Below are positions 1-5,823 of a stretch of 10,224 nt of DNA, piece by piece. The stretch is from JAAYAY01 sp964429355 (GTDB lineage: Bacteria > Planctomycetota > Planctomycetia > Pirellulales > Thermoguttaceae), in the NCBI GenBank assembly GCA_964429355.1, contig CAYSCH010000337.1, positions 1 to 10,224 of the forward strand, read 5' to 3'. A program made the position numbers and the translations under genes. Positions within the stretch are counted from its first letter, which is position 1; each line of letters begins with the position of its first letter. The notes under the pieces are model-generated. The model saw nothing but the letters and a program-made list of their open reading frames with translations. It made no database searches and was not told the DNA's origin.

Positions 1-935
1 GCGACGAGTTCCTGGTGAACGGGCATCTCCTCTTCAGTTGGAAGGTCACGGCCGTTGTCACCATGACCGCCGGCACGACGTTCCTGATGTGGTTGGGCGA
101 ACAGATCGACGAATTTGGAATCGGCAACGGGATCAGCCTGCTGATCATGGCCGGCATTCTCGCCGACATGCCAAACGCCGGCCTGCAATTGCTCAAACCG
201 ATGCTCCGAAACGGGTTCCAGCTTGGCGGCAGTGGCGGACAGTTCGGCGTCGAGACTCTGCTGGTCTTGGCCGCCCTGTTCGTCGCCGTGGTGGCCGGCG
301 TTGTGTTCATCACGCAGGGCCAGCGTCGCATCCCCACGCAGAGTGCCAAACATGTTCGTGGACGCCGCGTTTACGGCGGAAATCGCCAGTACTTGCCGCT
401 CCGAGTGAATCAAGCCGGCGTCATGCCGATCATTTTTGCCAGCAGCTTGCTCCTGTTTCCGTCGGTTGGGTTCAGTTGGATTGCCAACTGGTTCGACCCG
501 AATACCGGCTTTGGTTACGTGATGGATGCCCTGAAGAACATCTTCCAGAGAGGTGAGGGATTCATTTACAACATCCTTTACATCGGTTTGATCTACTTCT
601 TCTGCTATTTCTGGACGGCAATCACCTTCAATCCCAAGGACATGGCCGACCGGCTTAAAGATTACGGGACGTTCATTCCGGGCTACCGGCCGGGAAAACG
701 TACCGCGGACTACCTCGAAAAAGTCATGGTTCGCATCACCTATGTCGGAGCTGGATTCTTGGCTCTGGTCGCGGTGATTCCCACTCTGATTGCTGCCTGG
801 ATGAACATACCCTACTCGGTTGCCGGCTTTTATGGAGGCACAGGGTTGCTGATTGCCGTGAGCGTGGCATTCGACCTGGTGCAGAAAATCGACAGCCATC
901 TGGTCATGCGGAACTACAAGGGTTTGTTGGAGTAG
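1..935 (+). CDS. secY: Protein translocase subunit SecY, C-terminal two-thirds (5' end outside window)
   Basis: Central pore subunit of the SecYEG inner-membrane channel that exports unfolded proteins and inserts membrane proteins. The reading frame is open from base 3 to the TAG at 933-935, giving about 310 residues against about 440 for a full SecY, so roughly the first 140-150 residues (TM1-3) lie upstream. Visible family landmarks are WLGEQIDEFGIGNGIS (TM5 area), the cytoplasmic loop GQRRIPTQSAKHVRGRRVYGG followed by LPLRVNQAGVMPIIFASS (TM7), NPKDMADRLKDYGTFIPGYRPG (the C5 loop that contacts SecA and the ribosome) and FYGGTGLLIAVSVAFDLVQ (TM10). The GTG near base 15 is an internal codon, not the start. 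The loop preceding GQRRI reads ITQ where E. coli has VER. It lies 18 bp from adk, as expected for a shared transcript. Identification is certain from motifs and position. Confidence 0.97.
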   Translation, partial: DEFLVNGHLLFSWKVTAVVTMTAGTTFLMWLGEQIDEFGIGNGISLLIMAGILADMPNAGLQLLKPMLRNGFQLGGSGGQFGVETLLVLAALFVAVVAGVVFITQGQRRIPTQSAKHVRGRRVYGGNRQYLPLRVNQAGVMPIIFASSLLLFPSVGFSWIANWFDPNTGFGYVMDALKNIFQRGEGFIYNILYIGLIYFFCYFWTAITFNPKDMADRLKDYGTFIPGYRPGKRTADYLEKVMVRITYVGAGFLALVAVIPTLIAAWMNIPYSVAGFYGGTGLLIAVSVAFDLVQKIDSHLVMRNYKGLLE

Positions 936-953
936 AATCCAGGGGAGCGACAC

Positions 954-1514
954 ATGAGAATCGTTTTCATCGGACCGCCCGGCGCCGGAAAAGGTACCCA
1001 GGCGGAGCGAATGGTCCAGAAATACCAGCTTGCCCACCTCTCCACGGGCGACATGCTCCGTGCGGCACGCGATGCGCAGACGGAGGTCGGCAAGAAGGCA
1101 AACGAATACATGGCGAGCGGACAGCTCGTTCCCGACGAGATTATTGTCGAGATCATCCGAGAGCGGCTCGATCAGTCCGACTGCCAGGGTGGCTATCTCT
1201 TGGACGGCTTCCCGCGAACCATCGGCCAGGCGGAGGCCCTCGACAAGATGCTTGCCGCCAAGGGAACGCCCCTCGATGTGGTGCTCGAGTTGAAGGTGCC
1301 CGAAGAAGAGTTGTTCCAGAGGCTGGCAGGACGCGGGAGGGCCGACGACAAGCCCGAGGTCATTAAGCAGCGATTGGTTGCCTACCGCAACCAGACGTCG
1401 CCTCTCTTGGACTATTACGGAAAGACCGGTCTGCTCAGGTCGATCGACGGACTTGGAACGATCGAAGAGATCTTCGATCGAGTTCAGGCCGTTCTCGATC
1501 CCATCGCTGGCTGA
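954..1514 (+). CDS. adk: Adenylate kinase, short-LID form
   Basis: Cytoplasmic enzyme catalysing ATP + AMP = 2 ADP. Its 186 residues contain the P-loop GPPGAGKGTQ (7-16), the AMP-site LSTGDMLR (29-36), the DGFPRT motif (84-89) and the arginine-rich closing segment (R123, R127, R129, then DD131-132). The LID is the short type: only a brief GRGRADDKPE turn links the two sides, where E. coli (214 residues) has a LID of nearly 40 residues, so there is no zinc-binding Cys cluster. The ATG at 954 is preceded by AGGGGAG (941-947) at good spacing and begins directly with the family N-terminus MRIVFIGPPG. It sits between secY and map, the usual place in the spc operon. An antisense frame over the 5' end has no family features. 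Confidence 0.97.
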   Translation: MRIVFIGPPGAGKGTQAERMVQKYQLAHLSTGDMLRAARDAQTEVGKKANEYMASGQLVPDEIIVEIIRERLDQSDCQGGYLLDGFPRTIGQAEALDKMLAAKGTPLDVVLELKVPEEELFQRLAGRGRADDKPEVIKQRLVAYRNQTSPLLDYYGKTGLLRSIDGLGTIEEIFDRVQAVLDPIAG

Positions 1515-1531
1515 CCGGTGCCGGTAACGGG

Positions 1532-1570
1532 CTGCGGGCGTTGATGGCCCCAGAGGACGCCCGTCAGTTT
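1532..1570 (+). terminator. Stem-loop with short T run in adk-map spacer (possible weak terminator/attenuator)
   Basis: Just after the adk stop, CTG-CGGGCGT (1532-1541) can pair with ACGCCCG-t-CAG (1557-1567). This makes 10 base pairs with one bulged T and a 15-nt loop, and is followed directly by TTT (1568-1570). The T run is short, so termination would be partial at best. It could instead be a processing site or simply a barrier between cistrons. Only the sequence complementarity is seen; the function is inferred. Confidence 0.35.
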
Positions 1571-1595
1571 GCGGAACCGAGGAGTGTAGGAAGGC

Positions 1596-2390
1596 GTGCA
1601 GATCCTCCGATCAAGTCGTGAAATTGCCATGATGCGTAAAGCAGGCCTGATGGTCTGGCACGCGCACCAGGTGGCAGAGTCGCTTTTGAAGCCGGGGGTG
1701 ACGACAGGCGAGATCGACGCGGCAGTAGAGTCCTTTTTTCAGAAGCATGGGGCAGTGCCCCTCTTCAAAGGGGTTCCAGGCCGGGTGCCGTTTCCTGCGG
1801 TAACCTGCCTGTCGGTGAATGAAGAGGTCGTTCATGGAATCCCGGGGCCGCGTAAGTTGGCTGAAGGCGACATCATCAGTATCGACACCGGCTGCAAAGT
1901 GAACGGCTGGTGCGGTGACGGAGCCGCCACCTACCCGATCGGCAAGATCGATCCGGAGGTCGAGCGTTTGATCAAAGTCACCAAACAGACTCTGGACCTC
2001 GCCATCGACCTGATGGGTAAGAAGACGTTTTGGAGCGAGGTGGCACTCCAGATGGAGCGCTGTGTCAAGGATGCGGGATTCTCCGTGGTTGAGGCTTTTG
2101 TGGGCCACGGAATTGGCCGCGAGATGCACGAAGACCCCCAGGTGCCAAATTTCGTCAGCGATCAGCTAAGGCGAAACGGTGATTTCCGGCTCGTCCCTGG
2201 GCTGGTGATAGCCGTGGAACCGATGGTCAACATGGGCACCAAGAAGGTGCGGACGATGCCTGATCACTGGACCCAGATTACCGCCGACAGGAAACCGAGC
2301 GCCCACTTCGAGCATACGATTGCCATCACCGAATCGGGCCCCTTGGTCCTCACAGCGGCCCCGGCGCCGGACGAGGAGCGTTTGTTCTGA
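1596..2390 (+). CDS. map: Type I methionine aminopeptidase
   Basis: Cytosolic dinuclear-metal peptidase that removes the initiator Met from nascent proteins. At 264 residues it matches the bacterial type I length (E. coli 264). All expected active-site residues are visible: H80 (substrate), metal ligands D97 (SIDTG), D108 (CGDGA), H171 (VGHGIGREMH), E208 (AVEPM) and E239 (FEHTIAI), plus H178. A few extra residues occur before the VIAVEPM strand (around SDQLRRNGD, 188-196). The start is the GTG at 1596, chosen because it gives the typical N-terminus MQILRSSREIAMMRKAG and because GAGGAG (1579-1584) lies 11 bp upstream; the later ATG at 1629 would remove the first conserved helix. It follows adk by 81 bp and is the last gene before a long gene-free spacer. 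No N-terminal SH3-ligand zinc motif (MAP1b type) is present. Confidence 0.96.
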   Translation: MQILRSSREIAMMRKAGLMVWHAHQVAESLLKPGVTTGEIDAAVESFFQKHGAVPLFKGVPGRVPFPAVTCLSVNEEVVHGIPGPRKLAEGDIISIDTGCKVNGWCGDGAATYPIGKIDPEVERLIKVTKQTLDLAIDLMGKKTFWSEVALQMERCVKDAGFSVVEAFVGHGIGREMHEDPQVPNFVSDQLRRNGDFRLVPGLVIAVEPMVNMGTKKVRTMPDHWTQITADRKPSAHFEHTIAITESGPLVLTAAPAPDEERLF

Positions 2391-2391
2391 T

Positions 2392-2407
2392 CCAGACCGA
2401 GGTCTGG
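2392..2407. repeat. Inverted repeat 1 of the map-rpmJ spacer (CCAGACC-GA-GGTCTGG)
   Basis: Perfect 7-bp inverted repeat with a 2-nt centre, beginning one base after the map stop codon. No T run follows, so it is not a classical intrinsic terminator. It may be a transcript 3'-end hairpin or a binding site. Confidence 0.5.
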
Positions 2408-2447
2408 CGCTGGTGTGGTGAGTGGGTGGCGGTATTTTGGTTGTTTG

Positions 2448-2465
2448 CAGACTTTGGAAAGTCTG
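2448..2465. repeat. Inverted repeat 2 of the map-rpmJ spacer (CAGACTTT-GG-AAAGTCTG)
   Basis: Perfect 8-bp inverted repeat with a 2-nt centre. Its outer CAGAC/GTCTG arms repeat those of inverted repeat 1, which hints at a shared recognition sequence or the possibility of alternative pairing between the two elements. Function is unknown. Confidence 0.5.
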
Positions 2466-2511
2466 GTAAAACAAGGACAAGGACGGATTTGGGCCCTGTC
2501 GGCTTGGCAGG

Positions 2512-2527
2512 CCGCCTCGGGAGGCGG
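2512..2527. repeat. Inverted repeat 3 of the map-rpmJ spacer (CCGCCTC-GG-GAGGCGG)
   Basis: Perfect 7-bp GC-rich inverted repeat with a 2-nt centre, lying 19 bp upstream of the -35 box of the putative rpmJ promoter. As RNA it would form a 6-bp stem with a CGGG loop. Function is unknown. Confidence 0.5.
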
Positions 2528-2544
2528 AATCCAAGCGGTAAGGC

Positions 2545-2563
2545 CCTTGGCAGGTTGCCAAGG
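2545..2563. repeat. Inverted repeat 4 overlapping the -35 box (CCTTGGCA-GGT-TGCCAAGG), possible operator
   Basis: Perfect 8-bp inverted repeat with a 3-nt centre. The left arm contains the TTGGCA -35 hexamer and the right arm lies in the promoter spacer, a position typical of a repressor operator. The 9-mer CTTGGCAGG of its left half also occurs 43 bp upstream (2503-2511). Operator function is inference from geometry. As RNA, read through from map, it could also act as a weak terminator because TGTTTAT follows. Confidence 0.45.
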
Positions 2564-2576
2564 CACTGTTTATACT
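2547..2576 (+). promoter_or_regulatory. Putative sigma70-type promoter for rpmJ and the alpha-operon genes
   Basis: TTGGCA (2547-2552), an 18-bp spacer, then TATACT (2571-2576); each hexamer departs from consensus at one or two positions. Start of transcription would be near 2583, giving a leader of about 37 nt before the rpmJ ATG. This is the best promoter-like pair I see in the + strand spacers, and it lies at a natural break between the secY-adk-map group and the rpmJ-rplQ group. Not experimentally known. Confidence 0.55.
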
Positions 2577-2619
2577 GAGGTGCTTTGCCTCGCCAGTTTG
2601 TGAGAAAAGGTAGGTCGAG

Positions 2620-2733
2620 ATGAAAGTCCGTGCGAGTGTAAAGCGGATTTGCGAGAACTGCAAAGTGGTGCGTCGCAAGGGCGTCATCTACGTGGTCTGC
2701 AGCAATCCCCGCCATAAGCAGCGACAGGGCTAG
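2620..2733 (+). CDS. rpmJ: 50S ribosomal protein bL36, zinc-binding form
   Basis: The smallest large-subunit protein, 37 residues: begins MKVRASVKRICENCK and ends with NPRHKQRQG. It carries the complete zinc site C11, C14, C27, H32, i.e. the C+ form; a basic surface binds 23S rRNA. The ATG at 2620 is preceded by AGG-TAGG spaced AG-rich sequence (2608-2614), and the stop is TAG at 2731-2733. Length matches the usual 37-38 residues exactly. It follows the putative promoter by about 45 bp, so it is probably the first gene of the alpha-operon transcript, ahead of rpsM as in many bacteria. Identification is certain despite its small size. Confidence 0.96.
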   Translation: MKVRASVKRICENCKVVRRKGVIYVVCSNPRHKQRQG

Positions 2734-2855
2734 GTCTCGGCCAGCGTCGAGGCTACTGGTTCGTTGGAACGTCCTTGATGCAGGGTGTTACGAGACAGGC
2801 CACAAGTGCGAGTTTCCGTGTGTATGCGGAGATGAGCCGATTCGAGATGGTTTAA

Positions 2856-2870
2856 GGCCGGCGGTCGGCC
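2856..2870 (+). promoter_or_regulatory. Short stem-loop just upstream of the rpsM ribosome-binding site
   Basis: GGCCG (2856-2860), loop GCGGT, CGGCC (2866-2870), ending 7 nt before GGAG at 2878-2881 and 18 nt before the rpsM ATG. In E. coli the rpsM leader is where S4 binds to repress the alpha operon; the position is suggestive, but the stem is only 5 bp and GC-rich DNA makes such stems often. The remaining 155-bp rpmJ-rpsM spacer shows nothing else convincing. Confidence 0.25.
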
Positions 2871-2888
2871 GCTGAACGGAGAAATCCT

Positions 2889-3272
2889 ATGCCGCGTTTG
2901 TTGGGTGTTGATATTCCGAACGATCGGCCTACCGTCGTTTCGCTGACCTACCTTTATGGTGTCGGCTTGAAGACGGCGAGGGAGTTGTGCCACAAAGCTG
3001 GTATTGACCCGCAGGGCCGGGCCCGCGATCTGCGCGAAGACGAGCTCGGGCGCCTTGCGGCGCTGCTCGACAAAGACTACGTCGTGGAAGGGCAGCTTCG
3101 GCGGCAGGTCAATCAGAACATCACTCGGCTTCGCGACATCGGCTGTTACCGCGGGCTGCGTCATCGGCGCGGTCTGCCTGTTCGAGGCCAGCGGACCAGA
3201 ACCAACGCGCGAACTCGCAAGGGACCGAAGAAGACCGTGGCAGGCAAGAAGGGCGTCAAGGATCTGCGATAG
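2889..3272 (+). CDS. rpsM: 30S ribosomal protein uS13
   Basis: Small-subunit head protein contacting the P-site tRNA, uS19 and the inter-subunit bridge to the 50S central protuberance. Its 127 residues (E. coli 118) start MPRLLGVDIPNDRP and include the helix-hairpin-helix LYGVGLKTARELC (22-34), a helical middle and the diagnostic basic tail HRRGLPVRGQRTRTNARTRK, ending with a slightly longer Lys/Arg-rich extension that would reach into the decoding site. The ATG at 2889 follows GGAG at 2878-2881. It lies 155 bp after rpmJ and 123 bp before rpsK, unusually wide spacing for this operon. Identification is unambiguous. Confidence 0.97.
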   Translation: MPRLLGVDIPNDRPTVVSLTYLYGVGLKTARELCHKAGIDPQGRARDLREDELGRLAALLDKDYVVEGQLRRQVNQNITRLRDIGCYRGLRHRRGLPVRGQRTRTNARTRKGPKKTVAGKKGVKDLR

Positions 3273-3297
3273 TCCGCGGGTCGGTTGTGCTGCAGGA

Positions 3298-3330
3298 CGT
3301 CGGGGGCAAGCCGGAAAGGTTGCCGCGACG
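3298..3330 (+). promoter_or_regulatory. Extended stem-loop in rpsM-rpsK spacer
   Basis: CGTCG (3298-3302) pairs with CGACG (3326-3330), GGCAA (3305-3309) with TTGCC (3320-3324), and CC (3311-3312) with GG (3318-3319) around a GGAAA loop. That makes about 12 pairs with one small internal loop (GG against G) and one bulged G. No T run follows. It could be an RNA control element for the rpsK-rpsD-rpoA part of the transcript, or an RNase processing site. Only the complementarity is seen. Confidence 0.35.
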
Positions 3331-3395
3331 CAGTTTCGAATCAAGACCATACAAGAGCGATCAACCACGCGACTCAGTCAGGAGTATAGCGAGCG

Positions 3396-3776
3396 GTGGC
3401 TAAAAGCAAACGAAGAAAAGCGCGTCGTAACGTGACCGTGGGAGTTGCCCACATCCGAGCGACATTCAACAACACCACGGTAACTATCACCGACACGAAG
3501 GGTGACACCCTGTGTTGGGCGAGCGCCGGGACCGTCAGTTTCAAGGGCAGCCGGAAGAGCACTCCGTTTGCGGGGCAGATGGCAGCCCAGCAGGCCGCGG
3601 AGAAAGCCGTCAAGTTCGGCATGAAGGAAGTCGACGTGCGAGTCAAGGGGCCCGGAAGCGGCCGTGAAAGCGCCATCACGGCCTTGCAGGCGGCCGGCCT
3701 GACCGTCAAGTCCATCGAAGACGTGACGCCGCTGCCTCACAACGGCTGCCGGCCCAAGAAACGCCGCCGCGTCTGA
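3396..3776 (+). CDS. rpsK: 30S ribosomal protein uS11
   Basis: Platform protein of the 30S subunit, near the E-site mRNA and 16S helix 45. Its 126 residues (E. coli 129) contain GVAHIRATFNNTTVTITD, the FKGSRKSTPFAGQMAAQ segment, VKGPGSGRES and the very conserved C-terminus DVTPLPHNGCRPKKRRRV. Start is the GTG at 3396, selected because it yields the expected basic N-terminus MAKSKRRKARRNVTVGVAH and because AGGAG (3380-3384) is 11 bp upstream; no in-frame ATG could replace it without losing conserved sequence. A small departure is AGTVSFKG where E. coli has AGGSGFRG. It is followed by rpsD after 107 bp. Confidence 0.97.
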   Translation: MAKSKRRKARRNVTVGVAHIRATFNNTTVTITDTKGDTLCWASAGTVSFKGSRKSTPFAGQMAAQQAAEKAVKFGMKEVDVRVKGPGSGRESAITALQAAGLTVKSIEDVTPLPHNGCRPKKRRRV

Positions 3777-3883
3777 CCCAACGTTCCTCGCCGCGACCAC
3801 AGCGTCAGCCGGGCCGGGCGCGTTCCCGAAAACAATTCAAAGCAGAACATTCAAACCTATTTGGCTGGGAGTGAGAGACTGGT

Positions 3884-4510
3884 ATGGCTCGTTACACCGG
3901 AGCGGTTTGTCGAATGTGCCGCCGCGAGGGGATGAAGTTGTTCCTCAAGGGCACCCGTTGCGATTCGGAAAAGTGTGCCGTCGAACGGCGGCAGAACCCG
4001 CCGGGTATGCACACCTTTCGACGGGGCAAATTGACCGACTACGGGATTCACCTTCGCGAGAAGCAGAAAGTCAAACATTACTACGGAGTGCTGGAACGGC
4101 AGTTCCGCCTGTATTTCGCGGAAGCCGACCGCGGTACGGGAAACACCGGCAAGATCCTCATGGGTCTGCTCGAACGTCGACTCGACAACGTCGTGCATCG
4201 CCTGGGATGGGGGCTCTCTCGCTCTGCCGCGCGCCAGATGGTCTGCCATGGACACATCACCATCAATGGCCGACGGGTCGACATCCCCAGCTACGCCGTC
4301 CGCGTCGGCGACGTGATCGGGATCAAGGAACGCAAGAGTAGTTTGGAGTTGGTCCAGGCAAGCCTGGCGGAGAACAGCCGCGAGGTTCCCGATTTTCTCG
4401 TCCGGGTCGACGGGCAAAAACCCGAGGGACATGTGGTCCGGCTCCCCGAGGCGGAGGACGTCTCGATTCCGATCGAGCCGCAACTGATCGTCGAGCTCTG
4501 CTCGAAGTAA
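3884..4510 (+). CDS. rpsD: 30S ribosomal protein uS4, zinc-binding form
   Basis: Primary 16S-binding protein that nucleates 30S assembly. In E. coli and B. subtilis it also represses its own operon or mRNA, so it is the first candidate regulator of the structured leaders in this window. Its 208 residues (E. coli 206) show an N-terminal zinc site C9, C12, C26, C31 (the C+ form), NPPGMHTFRRGKLTDYG (38-54) and the S4 RNA-binding domain from RLDNVVHRLGWGLSRSAARQ through HITINGRRVDIPSY (99-137). The ATG at 3884 follows GGGAGTGAGAG (3867-3877). It lies 40 bp before rpoA. There are no missing residues or frame problems. Confidence 0.97.
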   Translation: MARYTGAVCRMCRREGMKLFLKGTRCDSEKCAVERRQNPPGMHTFRRGKLTDYGIHLREKQKVKHYYGVLERQFRLYFAEADRGTGNTGKILMGLLERRLDNVVHRLGWGLSRSAARQMVCHGHITINGRRVDIPSYAVRVGDVIGIKERKSSLELVQASLAENSREVPDFLVRVDGQKPEGHVVRLPEAEDVSIPIEPQLIVELCSK

Positions 4511-4550
4511 TCCATTTCGAGTCGTCCTGCAATCATTCGGAGGGTTCCCA

Positions 4551-5549
4551 ATGCGAATTCGATGGCGCGGACTTGAGCTTCCCAGTCAAGTATCGTGCGA
4601 TAAGGAGTCGTTGACGGCGACGTACGGCAAGTTCACGGCCGAGCCGTTCGAACGCGGGTTCGGCGCGACCATCGGCAACAGCCTGCGCCGGATCATGCTT
4701 TCCAGCCTCGAAGGCAGCGCCATTACGCGGATCCATCTCCACGGCGCTCAGCATGAGTTCACCACCTTGCCGGGCGTTGTTGAGGACGTCACCGACATCG
4801 TGCTCAACGTCAAGTCGCTCGTCGTGCGGAATCACAGCCAGCAAACGCGAGTCCTTCGCGTGGAAAAGAACGAGCGCGGAGTGATTACCGGAGCCGATAT
4901 CCAGACGGACGAATCGATCGACGTGATCAACAGGCATCACGTCCTCGCCACCCTGACGGACGATGTGCCGTTCGTCATGGAGATGGTCGTCGAAAATGGG
5001 CGGGGGTACGTGCCCGCAGCGGAACATAGCGATCCATCGCAGGAAATCGGCTCGATTCCCGTCGACGCCGCGTTCAGCCCGGTCGTGCGTGTTCGCTACG
5101 AGATCGAAGAGACGCGAGTTGGCCAGAAAACCAACTACGACAAGTTGACGATCGAGATCTGGACCGACGGAGCGATCGGGCCCGAGATGGCCCTCGTTGA
5201 GGCTGCCAAGATTCTGCGCAAGCACCTGAACCCGTTCGTGCAATACAGTGAACTGGGAAGCAAGATTCATTCGGGCGTGAAAGCGATGAGTTCGGGCGGT
5301 TTGGACCCGGCGGTCGAGGCCAAGCTGTCGATGAGTCTTGCCGAGTTGAACCTTTCGGTTCGCGCGACCAACTGCCTCGAATCGGAAAACATCCGCACGG
5401 TTCGCGACCTCGTGGTGTGCGCGGAGGATCAATTGCTGGAGGTGCGGAACTTCGGCGAGACAACGCTCAACGAAGTCCGTGAGAAACTGGCCGACTTCGG
5501 GCTGCGGCTGGGCATGCGAGTGCCGCCGGCGCCGGTCAGCCCCATGTAA
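4551..5549 (+). CDS. rpoA: DNA-directed RNA polymerase subunit alpha
   Basis: Assembly platform of RNA polymerase; the dimeric N-terminal domain binds beta and beta', the C-terminal domain binds UP elements and activators. Its 332 residues (E. coli 329) show FERGFGATIGNSLRRIMLSS (33-52, including R46 equivalent to E. coli R45), a linker around 240-260 and an alpha-CTD from LAELNLSVRATNCL onward. In the CTD the DNA-contacting R271, N274 and C275 (E. coli R265, N268, C269) are kept, while the NLGKKS turn reads NFGETT (300-305), so the K298 equivalent is absent. The ATG at 4551 is preceded by a strong GGAGGG (4539-4544). It lies between rpsD and rplQ as in most bacteria. A long antisense frame opposite it is a codon-usage shadow. 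Confidence 0.98.
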   Translation: MRIRWRGLELPSQVSCDKESLTATYGKFTAEPFERGFGATIGNSLRRIMLSSLEGSAITRIHLHGAQHEFTTLPGVVEDVTDIVLNVKSLVVRNHSQQTRVLRVEKNERGVITGADIQTDESIDVINRHHVLATLTDDVPFVMEMVVENGRGYVPAAEHSDPSQEIGSIPVDAAFSPVVRVRYEIEETRVGQKTNYDKLTIEIWTDGAIGPEMALVEAAKILRKHLNPFVQYSELGSKIHSGVKAMSSGGLDPAVEAKLSMSLAELNLSVRATNCLESENIRTVRDLVVCAEDQLLEVRNFGETTLNEVREKLADFGLRLGMRVPPAPVSPM

Positions 5550-5694
5550 GAGATTTTCGCGTACCGAAGAATTTCTCCCCGTTGGGACCTGTACGGCCGG
5601 TGACTGTGCCATCGGCTTGGAACCTCTCCCGCGGGCAGGAAAGATCCGGAGATAGTTTGGGATCGGCTCCAAAACAGTATTCAGATCAGCCGCG

Positions 5695-5716
5695 GCTCTG
5701 GACCGACAGTCCGAGC
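5695..5716 (+). promoter_or_regulatory. Bulged stem-loop in the rpoA-rplQ spacer
   Basis: GCTC-t-GGAC (5695-5703) pairs with GTCC-GAGC (5709-5716) around a CGACA loop: 8 base pairs with one bulged T. It lies about midway between the rpoA stop and the rplQ start. TCTCTTTC follows after 8 nt, which is not a proper terminator tail. The rest of the 274-bp spacer shows no convincing promoter or ORF. Confidence 0.3.
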
Positions 5717-5823
5717 TGAGTGGGTCTCTTTCAGGATGCCGCGGGCAAGATGTGTAAGCGGCGTCCCTGACGAGACGGCGGCAAAAAGACAGACAACCCT
5801 ATTCGTGAATCGATCGAACAGCC

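Noticed and set aside
2392..2563. The series of inverted repeats as a CRISPR array
   Set aside because: The units differ in sequence and spacing is irregular; there is no repeated unit with unique spacers and no cas gene.
2415..2603. 62-residue + strand ORF in the map-rpmJ spacer
   Set aside because: Composition resembles random translation, it shows no IF-1 or other family motif, it overlaps the promoter and inverted repeats, and it has no convincing ribosome site.
3831..3857. AATTCAAA / CATTCAAA short direct repeat before rpsD as an operator
   Set aside because: Only 7 shared bases in a locally A-rich stretch; too weak to support a site.
4533..5672. 379-residue antisense ORF opposite rpoA
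   Set aside because: It is the third-position GC shadow of rpoA; its translation has no recognisable domain and rpoA is certain.
5657..5683. TTGGGA ... TATTCA pair as an rplQ promoter
   Set aside because: Spacing is only 15 bp and both hexamers are poor matches, so I do not call it.
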